From Pogonophryne albipinna (Eukaryota; Chordata; Actinopteri; Perciformes; Artedidraconidae): a stretch of 64,000 bases of DNA. The position numbers were made by a program, and so were the translations under genes. A model generated the notes under the pieces. It had not been told where the DNA came from. It saw only the letters and a list, made by a program, of their open reading frames with translations, and did no database searches. This document shows positions 1 to 9,640 of this stretch, in pieces (position 1 is the first letter of the stretch; every line of letters begins with the position of its first letter). Location of the stretch: contig CM053250.1 in assembly GCA_028583405.1 (NCBI GenBank), forward strand, positions 42,248,283 to 42,312,282, read 5' to 3'.

Positions 1-49
<49 letters not shown>
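1..49. repeat. (GT)n microsatellite
   Basis: The window opens inside a pure GT dinucleotide run. Its left end lies outside the window, so the full length is unknown. Confidence 0.95.
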
Positions 50-52
<3 letters not shown>

Positions 53-645
53 CACATTGCTCTTTGTTCTTTGCTCTTTGTTAAAATGAGATCTGTTTGC
101 AGACAGTCCTACAACCAGTGGCGACTGGTCATTAGGCACAGCCCCACCTGTCAGCAGAAAGTAATTAAATACTAATTTTAGAAAATGCAAAAAAATACAT
201 CTTAAAATATATTTTAAGATCATGTTTAATCATCTGATTCGTCTGTACTCTGTACACTGCTGTTTTAGTCTGCGTTCTTCTAATTAGTGTCTACAGTGTG
301 CCTATTGAGCCGTTTTGAGCAATGTGGGGCAAGCCCCGATCTAGCCCCTCTCTCTGCTGTCAAAGTGAATGGGTGCTGTAAAAACTACACTGCGCATGCT
401 CAGTCTTTTTCTATTCAATGTGTGCGGAAAAAAATAATCACCATAGGGGCACTGTGCTGGCATCCCCACCAAACGTCATCTCACATAATTCAGAGCTGAT
501 CGCGAAAATAGTAGTTGTGAAGAGGAGACGAGAGAGAGCAGCGTATAGCGATTATAATCAGTAAAACGGAAAGAAAATGAATGAAGTTGACCACCTACTT
601 CAGCTTTGGTAAGTTCATTTTATGTCATATATTTTGTTGATCTTC
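50..645. other. Unclassified AT-rich sequence before the gypsy element
   Basis: There is no convincing gene here. Positions 577-608 read as a short open stretch beginning MNEVDHLLQL and ending at a good splice-donor match (TTTG|gtaagt at 608/609). It could be a first coding exon, but nothing downstream supports it because a retrotransposon starts 37 bases later. The open frame at 287-499 has no recognisable domain. Confidence 0.3.
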
Positions 646-971
646 TGTCATGTCTCGGAAACTATTATGATAGTTTATTCTTTATATTAGTTTTGTCATG
701 TCCCTTTGTCCTGTGCTTTCTGTTTATTTTGAGTAGTAATTCTCCCTCTCGTTTCAGGACTCCATGCTCCCCGCCCCTATGTGTCTCCTGCGTTCGTGAC
801 TGTTTACCCCGCCCTGATTGTTTCCACCTGTGCCTCTCACCTTGTGTATATATTGTTTTAGTCCCCACCTGTCCAGTGCCAGTTCGTTTCTCATTCATGA
901 CTACGTTCAAGCCTGCTCCATGGTCGTATCCCGTTTCTCATGCTCCTGGTTATTGCATTTAGTTTTTCCTC
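646..971 (+). repeat. Truncated 5' LTR of the gypsy element
   Basis: These 326 bases align without gaps to 6291-6616 of the 3' LTR, with about eight mismatches counted by eye (about 97.5% identity). The segment equivalent to 6617-6740 is missing here, and gag-like sequence follows at once. The loss removes the U5 end and the primer-binding site. Confidence 0.88.
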
Positions 972-1663
972 TAAACCAACCTCGACACCAACCGGCTGCA
1001 TTTCCCACGGATTACTCCAAAGTGGCCTTCATGATCTCACCGGCCGAGCAGCAGTGTGGGCTACGGCAGAGTGGTCCCGAGGCTCCCCCATCTGCGGATC
1101 TCAGGCCGACTTCATAGACACCATGAGGAAGATCTTCGATCAAACCAATCCGGGCAGAGAAGCAGCTCGGGCTCTGATCAAGCTGCGGCAGAATTAGCGT
1201 AGTGTGGCTGACTATGCTATTGAGTTCAGGACTATTGCAGCCGACAGCGGCTGGAACTCCGCTGCACTGTTCGACGCATTCGTCAGCGGTCTCTCGGATC
1301 CCCTACAAGACCAGGTGGCGCCACTCGATCTGCCCGCTGACTTGGACTCCGTCATATCATGGCAATAAGAATAGACAATCGTTTGGCGGAGAGGAGAAGG
1401 GATACATTCAAGGCTGCGGTTGGTCCGCCTCTCCAGAGGAGGCGCTCGCCGCCGTATACCACTTCTTCTTGGAGGCCCCGTCACCACCCGCGCCCCGGAC
1501 AACAGCGCCCCCTGGCTCCGTGGAGGAGCCAATGCAGTTGGGCCGCGCCAAGCTTTCTATGGCAGAACGTCAGCGTCGTTTCAAGGAGGGCCTGTGTTTC
1601 TACTGCGGTCAGCGCGGACATCCACAAGCGGCTTGCCCGGTAAAAGAGGAGGCTCACCAATAA
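972..1663 (+). pseudogene. gypsy gag remnant with CCHC zinc knuckle
   Basis: This is a broken gag (nucleocapsid precursor) of the retrotransposon. A gag-like stretch near 1119-1350 reads through a TAG at 1195-1197, then changes frame near 1355. A zinc knuckle of the form C-x2-C-x4-H-x4-C is clear at about 1600-1645 (FYCGQRGHPQAACP) in the frame that ends at 1663. The knuckle would bind the element's RNA. The N-terminal part of gag is absent, consistent with the deletion next to the 5' LTR. At least one stop and two frame changes rule out a full product. Confidence 0.75.
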
Positions 1664-2304
1664 AGAGGAGGACGTTGGTGAGCCGAATCTCTGCCTCTGA
1701 CTTTCCTCCTCGCACCTTGACCCGCATCCAGGTAAAAATCAGAGACAATGTGGTTACTCATGGTGCTCTTGTTGATTCAGGGGCAGACGAAAGTCCCATG
1801 GATTGGGGTTTAGTAAACAGAATGAACATAAAAACTAAACCTCTACCCCAGCCTCTTGAAGCCAGTGCTCTCGATGGGCAGCTGTTGTTCAAAGTGACTC
1901 ACCAAACTGAGCCTTTAGAAGTAAGGTGTAATGATAACCATCACGAGACAATTTTCACCTTTATAACTCAGCTCAACATCCCCTCATCTTGGGGTTTCCC
2001 TGGCTGAAACTTCATAACCCTCACATAAATTGGCAATCTGGGAGGGTGGAGGGGTGGGGAAGGAATTGCGTTGATCACTGTTTAAAGCAGGTAGCGGAGA
2101 TTGACAGGAGATGCAACACTGGGAGTTTTAGGCAGGAAACAGACCCAAAAATAGATCTTCCTGAATTACTTTCAGTCCCTTCCTGCTACCACGATCTAAG
2201 TGAAGTTTTTAGTAAATCCAAGGCTCTGGCTCTTCCTCCTCACCGTCCCTATGACTGTGCTATTGACTTGATTGCTGGGGCTTCCATTCCCAAAGGCCGA
2301 TTAT
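1664..2304 (+). pseudogene. gypsy protease / pol N-terminal remnant
   Basis: The aspartic-protease motif D-S-G-A lies at about 1774-1785, inside the readable stretch LVDSGADES. Downstream sequence to about 2007 resembles the rest of a retropepsin. The frame then changes near 1990 and continues as linker sequence into pol, including a GASIPKGRLY block just before an insertion at about 2305. The enzyme would process the element's polyprotein, but the frame break means it cannot be made intact. Confidence 0.7.
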
Positions 2305-2523
2305 ATGATTATATTAAAGCTCGGTTGGATGCTAGTCAATCGGAAGCTATTGGTACCTGTTTATGTGGATAATTATGTAAATGATGCTGTATGATGTCCT
2401 TTTGTTGTTCTATTTATGTTTTTATGTTTCATGTGGAACTACTTGAGCAGGTCTCCCTTGAAAAAGAGATCAATGATCTCAATGGGATTTATCTGTATAA
2501 ATAAATTAAAAAAAATGCAATTT
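2305..2523 (+). mobile_element. LINE-like 3' tail inserted in gypsy pol
   Basis: The pol frame breaks off after about 2304 and resumes at about 2527. The intervening 220 bases end in an A-rich tail (aataaattaaaaaaaatg) preceded by text around 2450-2500 typical of fish non-LTR retrotransposon 3' ends (tcccttgaaaaagagatcaa). This fits a 5'-truncated LINE insertion. I could not define a clean target duplication, and the LINE clade is not certain. Confidence 0.5.
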
Positions 2524-2527
2524 CAGG

Positions 2528-3155
2528 ACCTGAGAAAGAGGCCATGAAGGACTATATTGATGCCTCCCTCAAAACAGGCCTTATTTGCCCTTCCTCATCA
2601 CCAGCAGGTGCAGGGTTCTTTTTTGTTGGCAAAAAGGATGGGTCTCTTAGGCCATGTATTGACTACTCACCTCTCAATGACATTACTGTTAAAAACCGGT
2701 ACCCCCTCCCTCTCATCTCGTCCGCTTTCGAGCAGCTTCAGGATGCCAAGGTTTTCACCAAGTTAGACCTGCGTAACGCTTATCATTTGGTCAGGATCAG
2801 GGAGGGCGATGAATGGAAGACGGGGTTTAACACTCCTTCAGGACATTATGAATATCTTGTCATGCCGTTTGGACTGTCAAACGCTCCTGCAGTTTTCCAG
2901 GCTTTGATTAACGATGTGTTGAGGGAGTTTCTAAACCGTTTTGTTTTTGTCTATCTGGACGACATCCTGATCTACTCCCCTGACCTTGACACCCACAAAC
3001 AACATGTCCGTCAGGTTCTACAAAAACTGCTCCAAAAGATGTTGTTTGTCAAAGCCGAAAAGTGCGAATTTCATGCCGAGACTTTTTTGGGCTTCATCAT
3101 CTCCCCAGGTCAGGTTAAGATGGACCCAGCAAAGGTTAGCGCAGTAACTAGTTAG
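2528..3155 (+). pseudogene. gypsy reverse transcriptase domain
   Basis: This is the RNA-directed DNA polymerase core of the retrotransposon. [11 protein letters not shown] at about 2755-2787, the [13 protein letters not shown] block, and the catalytic YLDD box at about 2950-2961 are all present and in order. These are the Asp-bearing motifs A and C of gypsy reverse transcriptases. The frame ends in a TAG at 3153-3155, but the next segment (from 3156) continues in the same frame, so this is one premature stop rather than a natural end. Confidence 0.9.
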
Positions 3156-3760
3156 CCTACCCCTGACTCTCGCAAGAAAGTGCAGCAGTTTTTAGGCTTT
3201 GCTCATTTTTGCAGGCGTTTTGTGAGGAGCTTCAGTGCTATTGCAGCCCCTCTTCATGTCCTCACGTCCCCTCAGGTGCCTTTTGTGTGGTCTCCTCAGG
3301 CTGAGGAGGCTTTCTCTCGGCTTAAAAGGATGTTCACCACTGCCCCCATACTTACCCTGCCGGATCCCACTCGCCAGTTTGTGGTGGAAGTGGATGCCTC
3401 CAACGAGGGGGTGGGAGCGGTCCTCTCTCAGCGCCAACAGAAGGACAACAAGCTTCACCCCTGCACTTTCCTGTCCAGGAAGCTCTCCCCGGCGGAAAGG
3501 AATTACGATGTGGGAAACCGTGAGTTGCTGGCCGTGAAGCTGGCGTTGGAAGAGTGCAGACATTGGTTGGAGGGAGCCGAGCATCCTTTTGTGGTCTGGA
3601 CCGATCACAAGAACCTTGAGTATATCAAGAAAGCCAAAAGACCGAACTCCCGTCAAGCTAGGTGGACCTTGTTTTTTAACTGTTTGTTAACTTTGTTCTT
3701 TCTTACAGGCCGGGGTCTCAGAATGTCAAGCCTGACGCTCTGTTCGGTCTGTTTGACCCT
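3156..3760 (+). pseudogene. gypsy RNase H domain
   Basis: This continues the reverse-transcriptase frame after one stop codon. It contains the connection block ([15 protein letters not shown]) and an RNase H region starting [18 protein letters not shown], whose Asp is the first catalytic acid. [20 protein letters not shown] carries the expected Glu, and [11 protein letters not shown] the next Asp. It would degrade the RNA strand during reverse transcription. The frame shifts at about 3665-3700, where a T-rich stretch interrupts the reading. Confidence 0.85.
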
Positions 3761-4036
3761 GTGCCTGCAGTCAAGGAGCCGGAATCCATCATTCCATTGA
3801 ACCGTGTGGTTGGAATGCTGACTTGGCAAGTAGAGAAGGAGGTGATACGAGCTAACAGTGGGGCTCCTGCACCCAGGGGTTGCCCGCCTAACCGGCTATT
3901 TGTTCGGGAAGCCGAGCGACCACAGGTGATCCACTGGGCTCACACTTCGCTGCTCATCTGTCATCCCGGAGTCAAAAGGACCATGTTCATTATAAAGCAA
4001 CGTTTCTGGTGGACATCCATGGAGAAGGAGGTGAAG
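3761..4036 (+). pseudogene. gypsy integrase N-terminal zinc domain (5' part)
   Basis: The open frame includes the histidines of the integrase HHCC zinc domain (VIHWAHTSLLICHPGVKRT). The two cysteines (CPVC) lie at about 5119-5130, on the far side of a 1,062-bp insertion. The reading stops almost at once inside the insertion. By arithmetic, the two halves would be in the same frame without the insert and one copy of its target duplication, so the insertion itself broke this gene. Confidence 0.8.
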
Positions 4037-5098
4037 CAGTAGCGTGGCGTGGGGAAAAAATTAGGGGAAGCCAATAATACGTCCTTTCTTTTGGGTCGGG
4101 GGTGTGGTGGTCAATGTAATAACGTAACCAGATGAGTGATTACAGCACCCGGTATCATTTTACACACATTTGTATCATACAGATGCAGGACTTACTGTAC
4201 ACACGCCTGTTATCTAGCCGAGCATTCATTCACAAACTAAATCAGGGGACCTTTAACGTTTTACGTCCGATTCGCTCCTTTTTTCCTCTGTACACAGCTC
4301 CAGTTTGGGCATCGGCCTGTCATCAGATTGTATTTGTTGTTGCTGCTGTAGCGGAAGTTTAGTACAATTATTTTTGATTAAATACTCCAAATCTCCACCC
4401 TACATAATTGCACTTGCTTCAGTTGCTTGCTACTTTCAAACGGCGGTGAGAGTGATGCAGTGACGCTATCTATCTTCTATCGATTAGATTTATGATTCGA
4501 AAATTATAAAAGTAGGGTAGACATGTGGATATTATCCGACTGAACAAAACGTGCATTTATCTAACAGGTTTGTTTTCCACTGACCGTATTTCAAGCTATT
4601 TTCCAAAATCCTATGGAGAAATCCCATTGCTTTTTTGTCGAGGGAAACCGAGCGCAGCATACTTCCGGGTTTTAGGACGCGTCACTGCAACACTAAATTG
4701 ATGCGATTTGATTGGATTATGAGGCAAGGGAAGCCAGCCGCCTCTGGCTTCCCTTGGCATGGCCCTGACTAATCACCGGTTGGCAGGGGCATGACGTGAG
4801 CCTTGTCTGATTGGTCAATCCCTCCATTTTTTTTCACCAAGGGAAGCCAATTTCGGCTGGCCTCCTCTCGCAACAGAGAGTGCAATCTACTGTTTCACCA
4901 TAACATCTAGAGGGGCGCTGTTTCACTCTTTGTAAAATACTCAATGAGAATGGGGGAGAGACGGCCCGGCAGCAACACACAACAAAGAATTTCCGAAACT
5001 AAACGAAGTGTTTTTATTTATTTATTAAAATTATAACTACAATCCGAAAAAACAGGGGAAGCCTGGCTTCCCTTGGCCTCCAGGAGAAAACGCCACTG
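4037..5098. mobile_element. hAT-like MITE inserted in gypsy integrase
   Basis: An exact 8-bp direct repeat, AGGTGAAG, flanks the insert (4029-4036 and 5099-5106). That length is typical of hAT-superfamily target duplications. The ends are imperfect inverted repeats: CAGTAGCGTGG on the left, and CAGTGGCGT on the right read from the other strand. There is no transposase frame. The inside carries several inverted blocks rich in GGGAAGCC. It is a non-autonomous element younger than the gypsy copy. Confidence 0.85.
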
Positions 5099-5100
5099 AG

Positions 5101-6290
5101 GTGAAGAAGTATGTGGAGGCATGCCCTGTCTGCACTCGCAACAAAACCTCTTCCAGGACGCGGATGGGATTGTTACAGCCACTTCCTATTCCCAACAGAC
5201 CCTGGTCGGAGATTTCCATGGACTTTGTCACGGGCCTTCCCATCTGTAGCGGTAACGCCACAGTTCTCACAGTGGTGGACCGTTTTTCGAAGATGACACA
5301 TTTTATTGCTCTGCCCAACTTGCTCTCAGCTAAGGCAACGGCTGAGGTCACTATGCATAATGTGTTTCGCCTGCATGGTTTCCCGAAGGATATTTTCTCC
5401 GATCGGGGTCCCCAGTTTGTGTCACGTTTCTGGCAGGAGTTCTGCAGCCTCATCGGTGCCACGGTCAGTCCCTCGTCTGGATACCACCCGGAGTCTAACG
5501 GCCAGACAGAGCGCCTGAACCAGGAACTGGAGACCTGCCTGCGCTGCCTGGTGTCCCAGAATCTATCCTCCTGGAGCGAGCACCTCACCTGGGTTGAGTA
5601 CGTGCACAACATCCTTCCTACCTCTGCCACAGGCCTGTCGCCGTTTCATTGTGTTTATGGTTACCAGCCGCCACTGTTCCCAGCCACGGAGAGAGAGGTC
5701 ACGGTCCCGTCTGCCCACGCTCTGGTCAGGCGTTGTCATCGCATGTGGGCTGCGGCTAGGAAAGTCCTCTGCAGAAATTCGCAGCTCGTGACACGAGCAG
5801 CAGACCGAAGACGCCGACCAGTTCCTGTGTACCAGCCAGGCCAAAAAGTCTGGCTTTCTACGCGGGATCTTCCCCTCCACGTACTCTCCCGCAAGTTGGC
5901 TCCCCGGTTTGTGGGTCCCTTTCCCATCACCAAGGTCATCAACCCGGCTTCAGTGAGTCTACGGCTCCCCAGGTCCATGAAGATATATCCCACCTTCCAT
6001 GTGGGGAAATTGAAACCGCTGAAGGAGAGTGCCATGGTTTCCACCGCCAACCCCCCCCCGCCCCCCCGAATGATTGATGGAGGTCCGGTCTACACGGTCA
6101 AACATCTCTTGGCTACACGGAAGATGGGTAGAGGGCGCCAGCTCCTTGTCAACTGGGAAGGGTACGGCCCTGAGGAGCGGCCGTGGATTCCTTCCCGCTT
6201 CATCATAGATAAAAGCCTCTTTGAGGATTTTGATCGCCTCAACTCGGAGGAGCCTGGGCCGTCAGGAGCCGTCCCTAGAAGGGGGGGTAC
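5101..6290 (+). pseudogene. gypsy integrase core and chromodomain
   Basis: An open frame of about 390 codons runs to just past the start of the 3' LTR. It starts with the CPVC half of the zinc domain. The DDE core follows: Asp in EISMDFVTGLP, Asp in FSDRGPQF, and Glu in SNGQTERLNQELE. The C-terminal 60-70 residues (YTVKHLLATRKMGRG, then LLVNWEGYGPEERPW) form a chromodomain, which in chromoviruses targets integration to marked chromatin. This is the best preserved part of the element, but it is cut off from its N-terminal end by the MITE at 4037-5098. A poly-C run encodes a proline stretch near 6050-6067. Confidence 0.88.
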
Positions 6291-6740
6291 TGTCATGTCT
6301 CGGAAACTATTATGATAGTTTATTCTTTATATTAGTTTTGTCATGTCCCTTTGTCCTGTGCTTTCTGTTTATTTTGATAAGTAATTCTCCCTCTCGTTTC
6401 AGGACTCCATGCTCCCCGCCCCTATGTGTCTCCTGCGTTCGTGATTGTTTACCCCGCCCTGATTGTTTCCACCTGTGCCTCTCACCTTGTGTATATATTG
6501 TGTTAGTCCCCACCTGTCCAGTGTCAGTTCATTTCTCATTCATGACTACGTGCAAGCATGCTCCATGGTCGTATCCCGTTTCTCATGCTCCTGGTTATTG
6601 CATTTAGTTTTTCCTCGAAAGAGTGATTTTGTGTTTCTTGTTTTGTTACTGTGTTAAATCCAGTAAAGTCTTTATTTTTGAAAACCACCCGAGTCTGAGT
6701 TGTGCATTTGAGTTCATGCCTCTGAGTTCACCCCTTGACA
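6291..6740 (+). repeat. 3' LTR of the gypsy element
   Basis: This 450-bp LTR begins TGTCATG and ends TTGACA, with TG...CA borders, directly after a purine tract. A likely polyadenylation region near 6650-6680 (aaatccagtaaagtctttat) lies in the part that is missing from the 5' copy. Confidence 0.92.
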
Positions 6741-7697
6741 TCTTCTGTGTTTTGCCTATAGGCTATTGCTCTGCTGGATCGATTGATATTGTGACGCGGT
6801 ATTGTTAACATGGCCCACCAGTGCAGAAATACCCGGATGTTGACAAGCAAGCCTCTATCACGACTTTTAGTTCACTACAACACACATTTTTGTGGAGAAT
6901 ACGAAGATTTTTTCAGTTCTTGTCAATCAAATGTATATGTACTACGTATGTTACTAAAGAGGTTTTAGATTGGCCAGTGTCCATGTGAAGTTATCGTCAT
7001 CGACTCTCTCCATGAAAACAGTATTTCCCGTGTCGGTGTTTTCATAGTAACGTGGTTGCTAGGGACGCAGCTCTCGCTGCCGGAAATGAGTATTCTCGTC
7101 ACATTCTCACTCCCAACTCGTCCTATATGTCAGGATCCCTTAGCATCACTATCAACGTCGTTTCAGATAATAATAATAATAATGATAATTCATTCTATTT
7201 AGGGGCGCCTTTCAAAGCACCCAAGGACACCTTACAATTCATAACATATTCTAAGGAAAGGTTTACAGTAGGAGAATGCAGTCCGGGTGATGTTTTTTAT
7301 GTGGGGTGCAGATGAGAGGGAGCTGTCCAGAATGACACCAAGATGTTGTGTTTGAGTTCTTGATACGCCATTAAAACAGTAAAACAAGTGTCTCCTGCTC
7401 ACCAAAACATACCCATCTGTTATGGAAAAAGAAAGTATTCCAAAAGTATTCTAAAAGTAACCTGCACACGTTACTTTTATAAGACTGTAACTGTATTCTG
7501 ATTACTTTCAGAGCATGTATTCAGTAATCAGTAACTGATTACATTTACAAAGTAACCCTCCCAACCCTGCCTAGAAGTGATCCTTCGTTAGCGTGAAGAG
7601 TCTGCTAAGCTTTATGCAGTACCTGTACCCCCCCGGCCCGCGATAGTGTCTATTGGATACATTTTGGCCCTTGGACAAATGTAGTTGGTGATCCCTG
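6741..7697. other. Non-coding repeat-rich sequence
   Basis: No gene was found. An (ATA/ATG)n-like run sits at 7166-7190. Sequence at 7440-7575 (ending with text like gtaactgattacatttacaa) resembles interspersed repeats common in fish genomes. I could not assign a family. Confidence 0.4.
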
Positions 7698-8929
7698 CCA
7701 TAGACTGTATGTATAAATGGACGTAGTGTCCGTGACGTCACCCATAGGATTCTGCAGAGTTGCCGTGAAGCCCTTAGTAGGCGGAGTCCGCCACTAACGG
7801 CTCGACTGTGACGTCAGAGTCTACTCCCGCCTGCTCCAAATAAGGGCAAAGAGGCGGAGCCGAGGCGGGACCTGCTGCCTCCGAACTGGAAGTAAACAGA
7901 GCTAGCTCAGGCTAAGAAGCTAAGCTAACATGAAATACATGCATACCAAGTTACTGCTAACAGTGTAGTTCCCCTATATAAACGTTACATTCATAATCAA
8001 ATGAGACAATCTGCAAGAGAATTAGCTATATTTTGTTATTCTTAATGCTTGTCATTCACACGTTGAGAAAAGACGGACTCCACCGCCCGGACCTAACGGA
8101 GCCGCAGTGGGCTAGCTCCGGGACGCCGGCTGGAGCTAGCCCCCTGCGGCTCCGTTAGCTCCGGTGGCCACCACTGGGATAATTGGGTCCCCTATTAACA
8201 TTTGCTCCCGTTTAGCATTATGGGCGTCATAGCCATAGACTATAAAAGTCTTACCCAAGGCTGAATCATAAACTAAAATGTATATGTATGCATAAAGGGT
8301 TACGTCCTTAGCTGGCTAATAAGTAACAAGCTAAGCTACCAAGCACACAAACACCTGCGAACGGGGTTAACATGTATAATATTATCATTTTAGACTTCTT
8401 GGAAGTTCTGTTAGTACATTCAAGCGCACAGCACGACATTTTAATTGTCTGGTATTTGTAACAATATTCCCTAAAAGGCACAATCACCACGAACACGGCT
8501 AAAGCTAAAGGGTCAAGTACAGTACTATGACTAACTAACGTTGTAGCCTCTATGGTTGTAGCCTAGCAGAGTGGACAAGTTGCTGTTAGCTGACAGTGAG
8601 GCATGTACGTGTCCATCAAAGTGACCACGCCCCAATTTATGCAAAAACTTAATATAAACCTAATATAAATAAAAGGGTCGTGTTAGAAAACAATTCACTC
8701 ACAGATTCATAATCATGAAGGTGGAATCTAACTATATCGATAATAATATTTATTGCATCCATGGGTCGAAACATGTTTTTTTCTGCTGTAAAGTTGGGCA
8801 TTTTAACATGGGGGTCTATGGAAATTGCTCCTTTCTGCAGCCAGTCCCTAGCGGCCCATGTATGAACTGCAGTTTGTGGCACTTCCGTATTGGCGTCCCG
8901 GCTGTTCCCCAGAGTTTGCCGCTTGGTCG
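7698..8929. repeat. Interspersed repeat, copy 1 (second copy at 47107-48249)
   Basis: About 1.2 kb is nearly identical to 47107-48249. It starts at catagactgtat, a motif common in fish repeats, followed by a TGACGTCAC block. Copy 1 has about 75 extra bases at 8091-8165 that form a GC-rich hairpin. Two antisense open frames, 8649-8929 and 8308-8496, are largely shared by both copies. One begins MSCCALECTNRTSKK, which looks faintly like the start of a THAP zinc finger. I see no terminal inverted repeat. The repeat could be a non-autonomous relative of the transposon beside it. Confidence 0.7.
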
Positions 8930-8939
8930 TGACCTGTGC

Positions 8940-9279
8940 TTGCGATGAGCCTGGCATTTTAGAAATTAAGTGTCCTTTCAGCGCTAAAGACTGCAGTCTA
9001 CTTGAATGCACCAAAGACTCGCGGTTCTGCCTGACTGTCCCTGAGGGAGGTGTGATGAGCCTAAAGCTGAATCACAGCTATATGTATCAAGTGCAGGCAC
9101 AAATGCGTGTCGCAGAGGTAATGTTCATCATGTTTGAGGGCGCATTTTTTGATGTTGCACATTCAAAGGTGGTAAACTTCATTAGAACGGGGATACTACC
9201 AGAGTTGTTGGGTAAATGGTTTACTGTGCCACGCTTCTCCCCCACTGCAACCTCTGACAAAACATCTGAGGGACATTAA
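8940..9279 (+). pseudogene. YqaJ-like (lambda-exonuclease fold) nuclease, C-terminal fragment
   Basis: The readable C-terminal 112 residues contain GILEIKCPFSAKD, the E-x-K catalytic signature of YqaJ / PD-(D/E)XK exonucleases. Then follows LNHSYMYQVQAQMRVAE, matching the H-x-Y-x-x-Q-x-Q helix of the family. In ISL2EU elements this second protein accompanies the transposase. The upstream part of the open frame (from 8890) belongs to the neighbouring repeat, so about the first half of the nuclease is missing and the start is not real. It stops at 9277-9279. A possible short AATAAA lies at 9291. Confidence 0.72.
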
Positions 9280-9640
9280 GAAGCTGACAATAAATAAGCT
9301 CTTCTTGTCAGACACTAGTCTTTTTCTTTTGTCTTCATGGTCAGGTTTTTGTTTACCCATTAAGCTTACATATTCATACACTGTAGATTGTGCAATAAAT
9401 AACTGTATCTAATACTTGCAGATGCATTGTAGTATAAGTAGGAGTATTTTAAAAAAAAACTCAAGGAACAAATACTTGGAAAAAGTGATGTTTATTAGTT
9501 AAAAACTGGACATTTTAATGTATTAATTGTAAAGATAATAGAGAGAAGATCCAACATACATAGAAAAGGGAATACACAATAAGCATTTTGTTTCATTTAG
9601 CTGACGCTTTTATCAAAAGCGACTTACAAATAGTATCTAT
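9280..9640. other. Spacer between the convergent ISL2EU genes
   Basis: This AT-rich sequence holds the presumed 3' ends of both element genes. A short segment at 9592-9634 (catttagctgacgcttttat) matches the conserved tail seen on many fish SINEs and may be a small SINE remnant. Confidence 0.5.

Larger units (their letters stand above)
646..6740 (+). mobile_element. Ty3/gypsy LTR retrotransposon (chromovirus type), defective
   Basis: The element starts TGTCATG and ends TTGACA. It is flanked on both sides by TCTTC (641-645 and 6741-6745), a 5-bp target duplication. Gag zinc knuckle, protease, reverse transcriptase, RNase H, integrase and a C-terminal chromodomain occur in that order, which is the Ty3/gypsy order. 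The chromodomain points to the chromovirus branch, known in fish as Sushi-ichi-like elements. Frameshifts, in-frame stops and two insertions (about 2305-2523 and 4037-5098) break the coding region, so no full polyprotein can be made. A purine tract (AGAAGGGGGGG) just precedes the 3' LTR. The 5' LTR lacks its last roughly 125 bases and no primer-binding site is visible. Confidence 0.93.

Noticed and set aside
287..499. 70-codon open frame
   Set aside because: No domain, no splice context, repeat-like surroundings.
577..608. Possible first coding exon (MNEVDHLLQL) with a good donor
   Set aside because: Nothing downstream continues it within the window; too short to support alone.
606..1117. 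Open frames in the 5' LTR region on both strands
   Set aside because: They lie in the LTR and are repeated in the 3' LTR; no domain.
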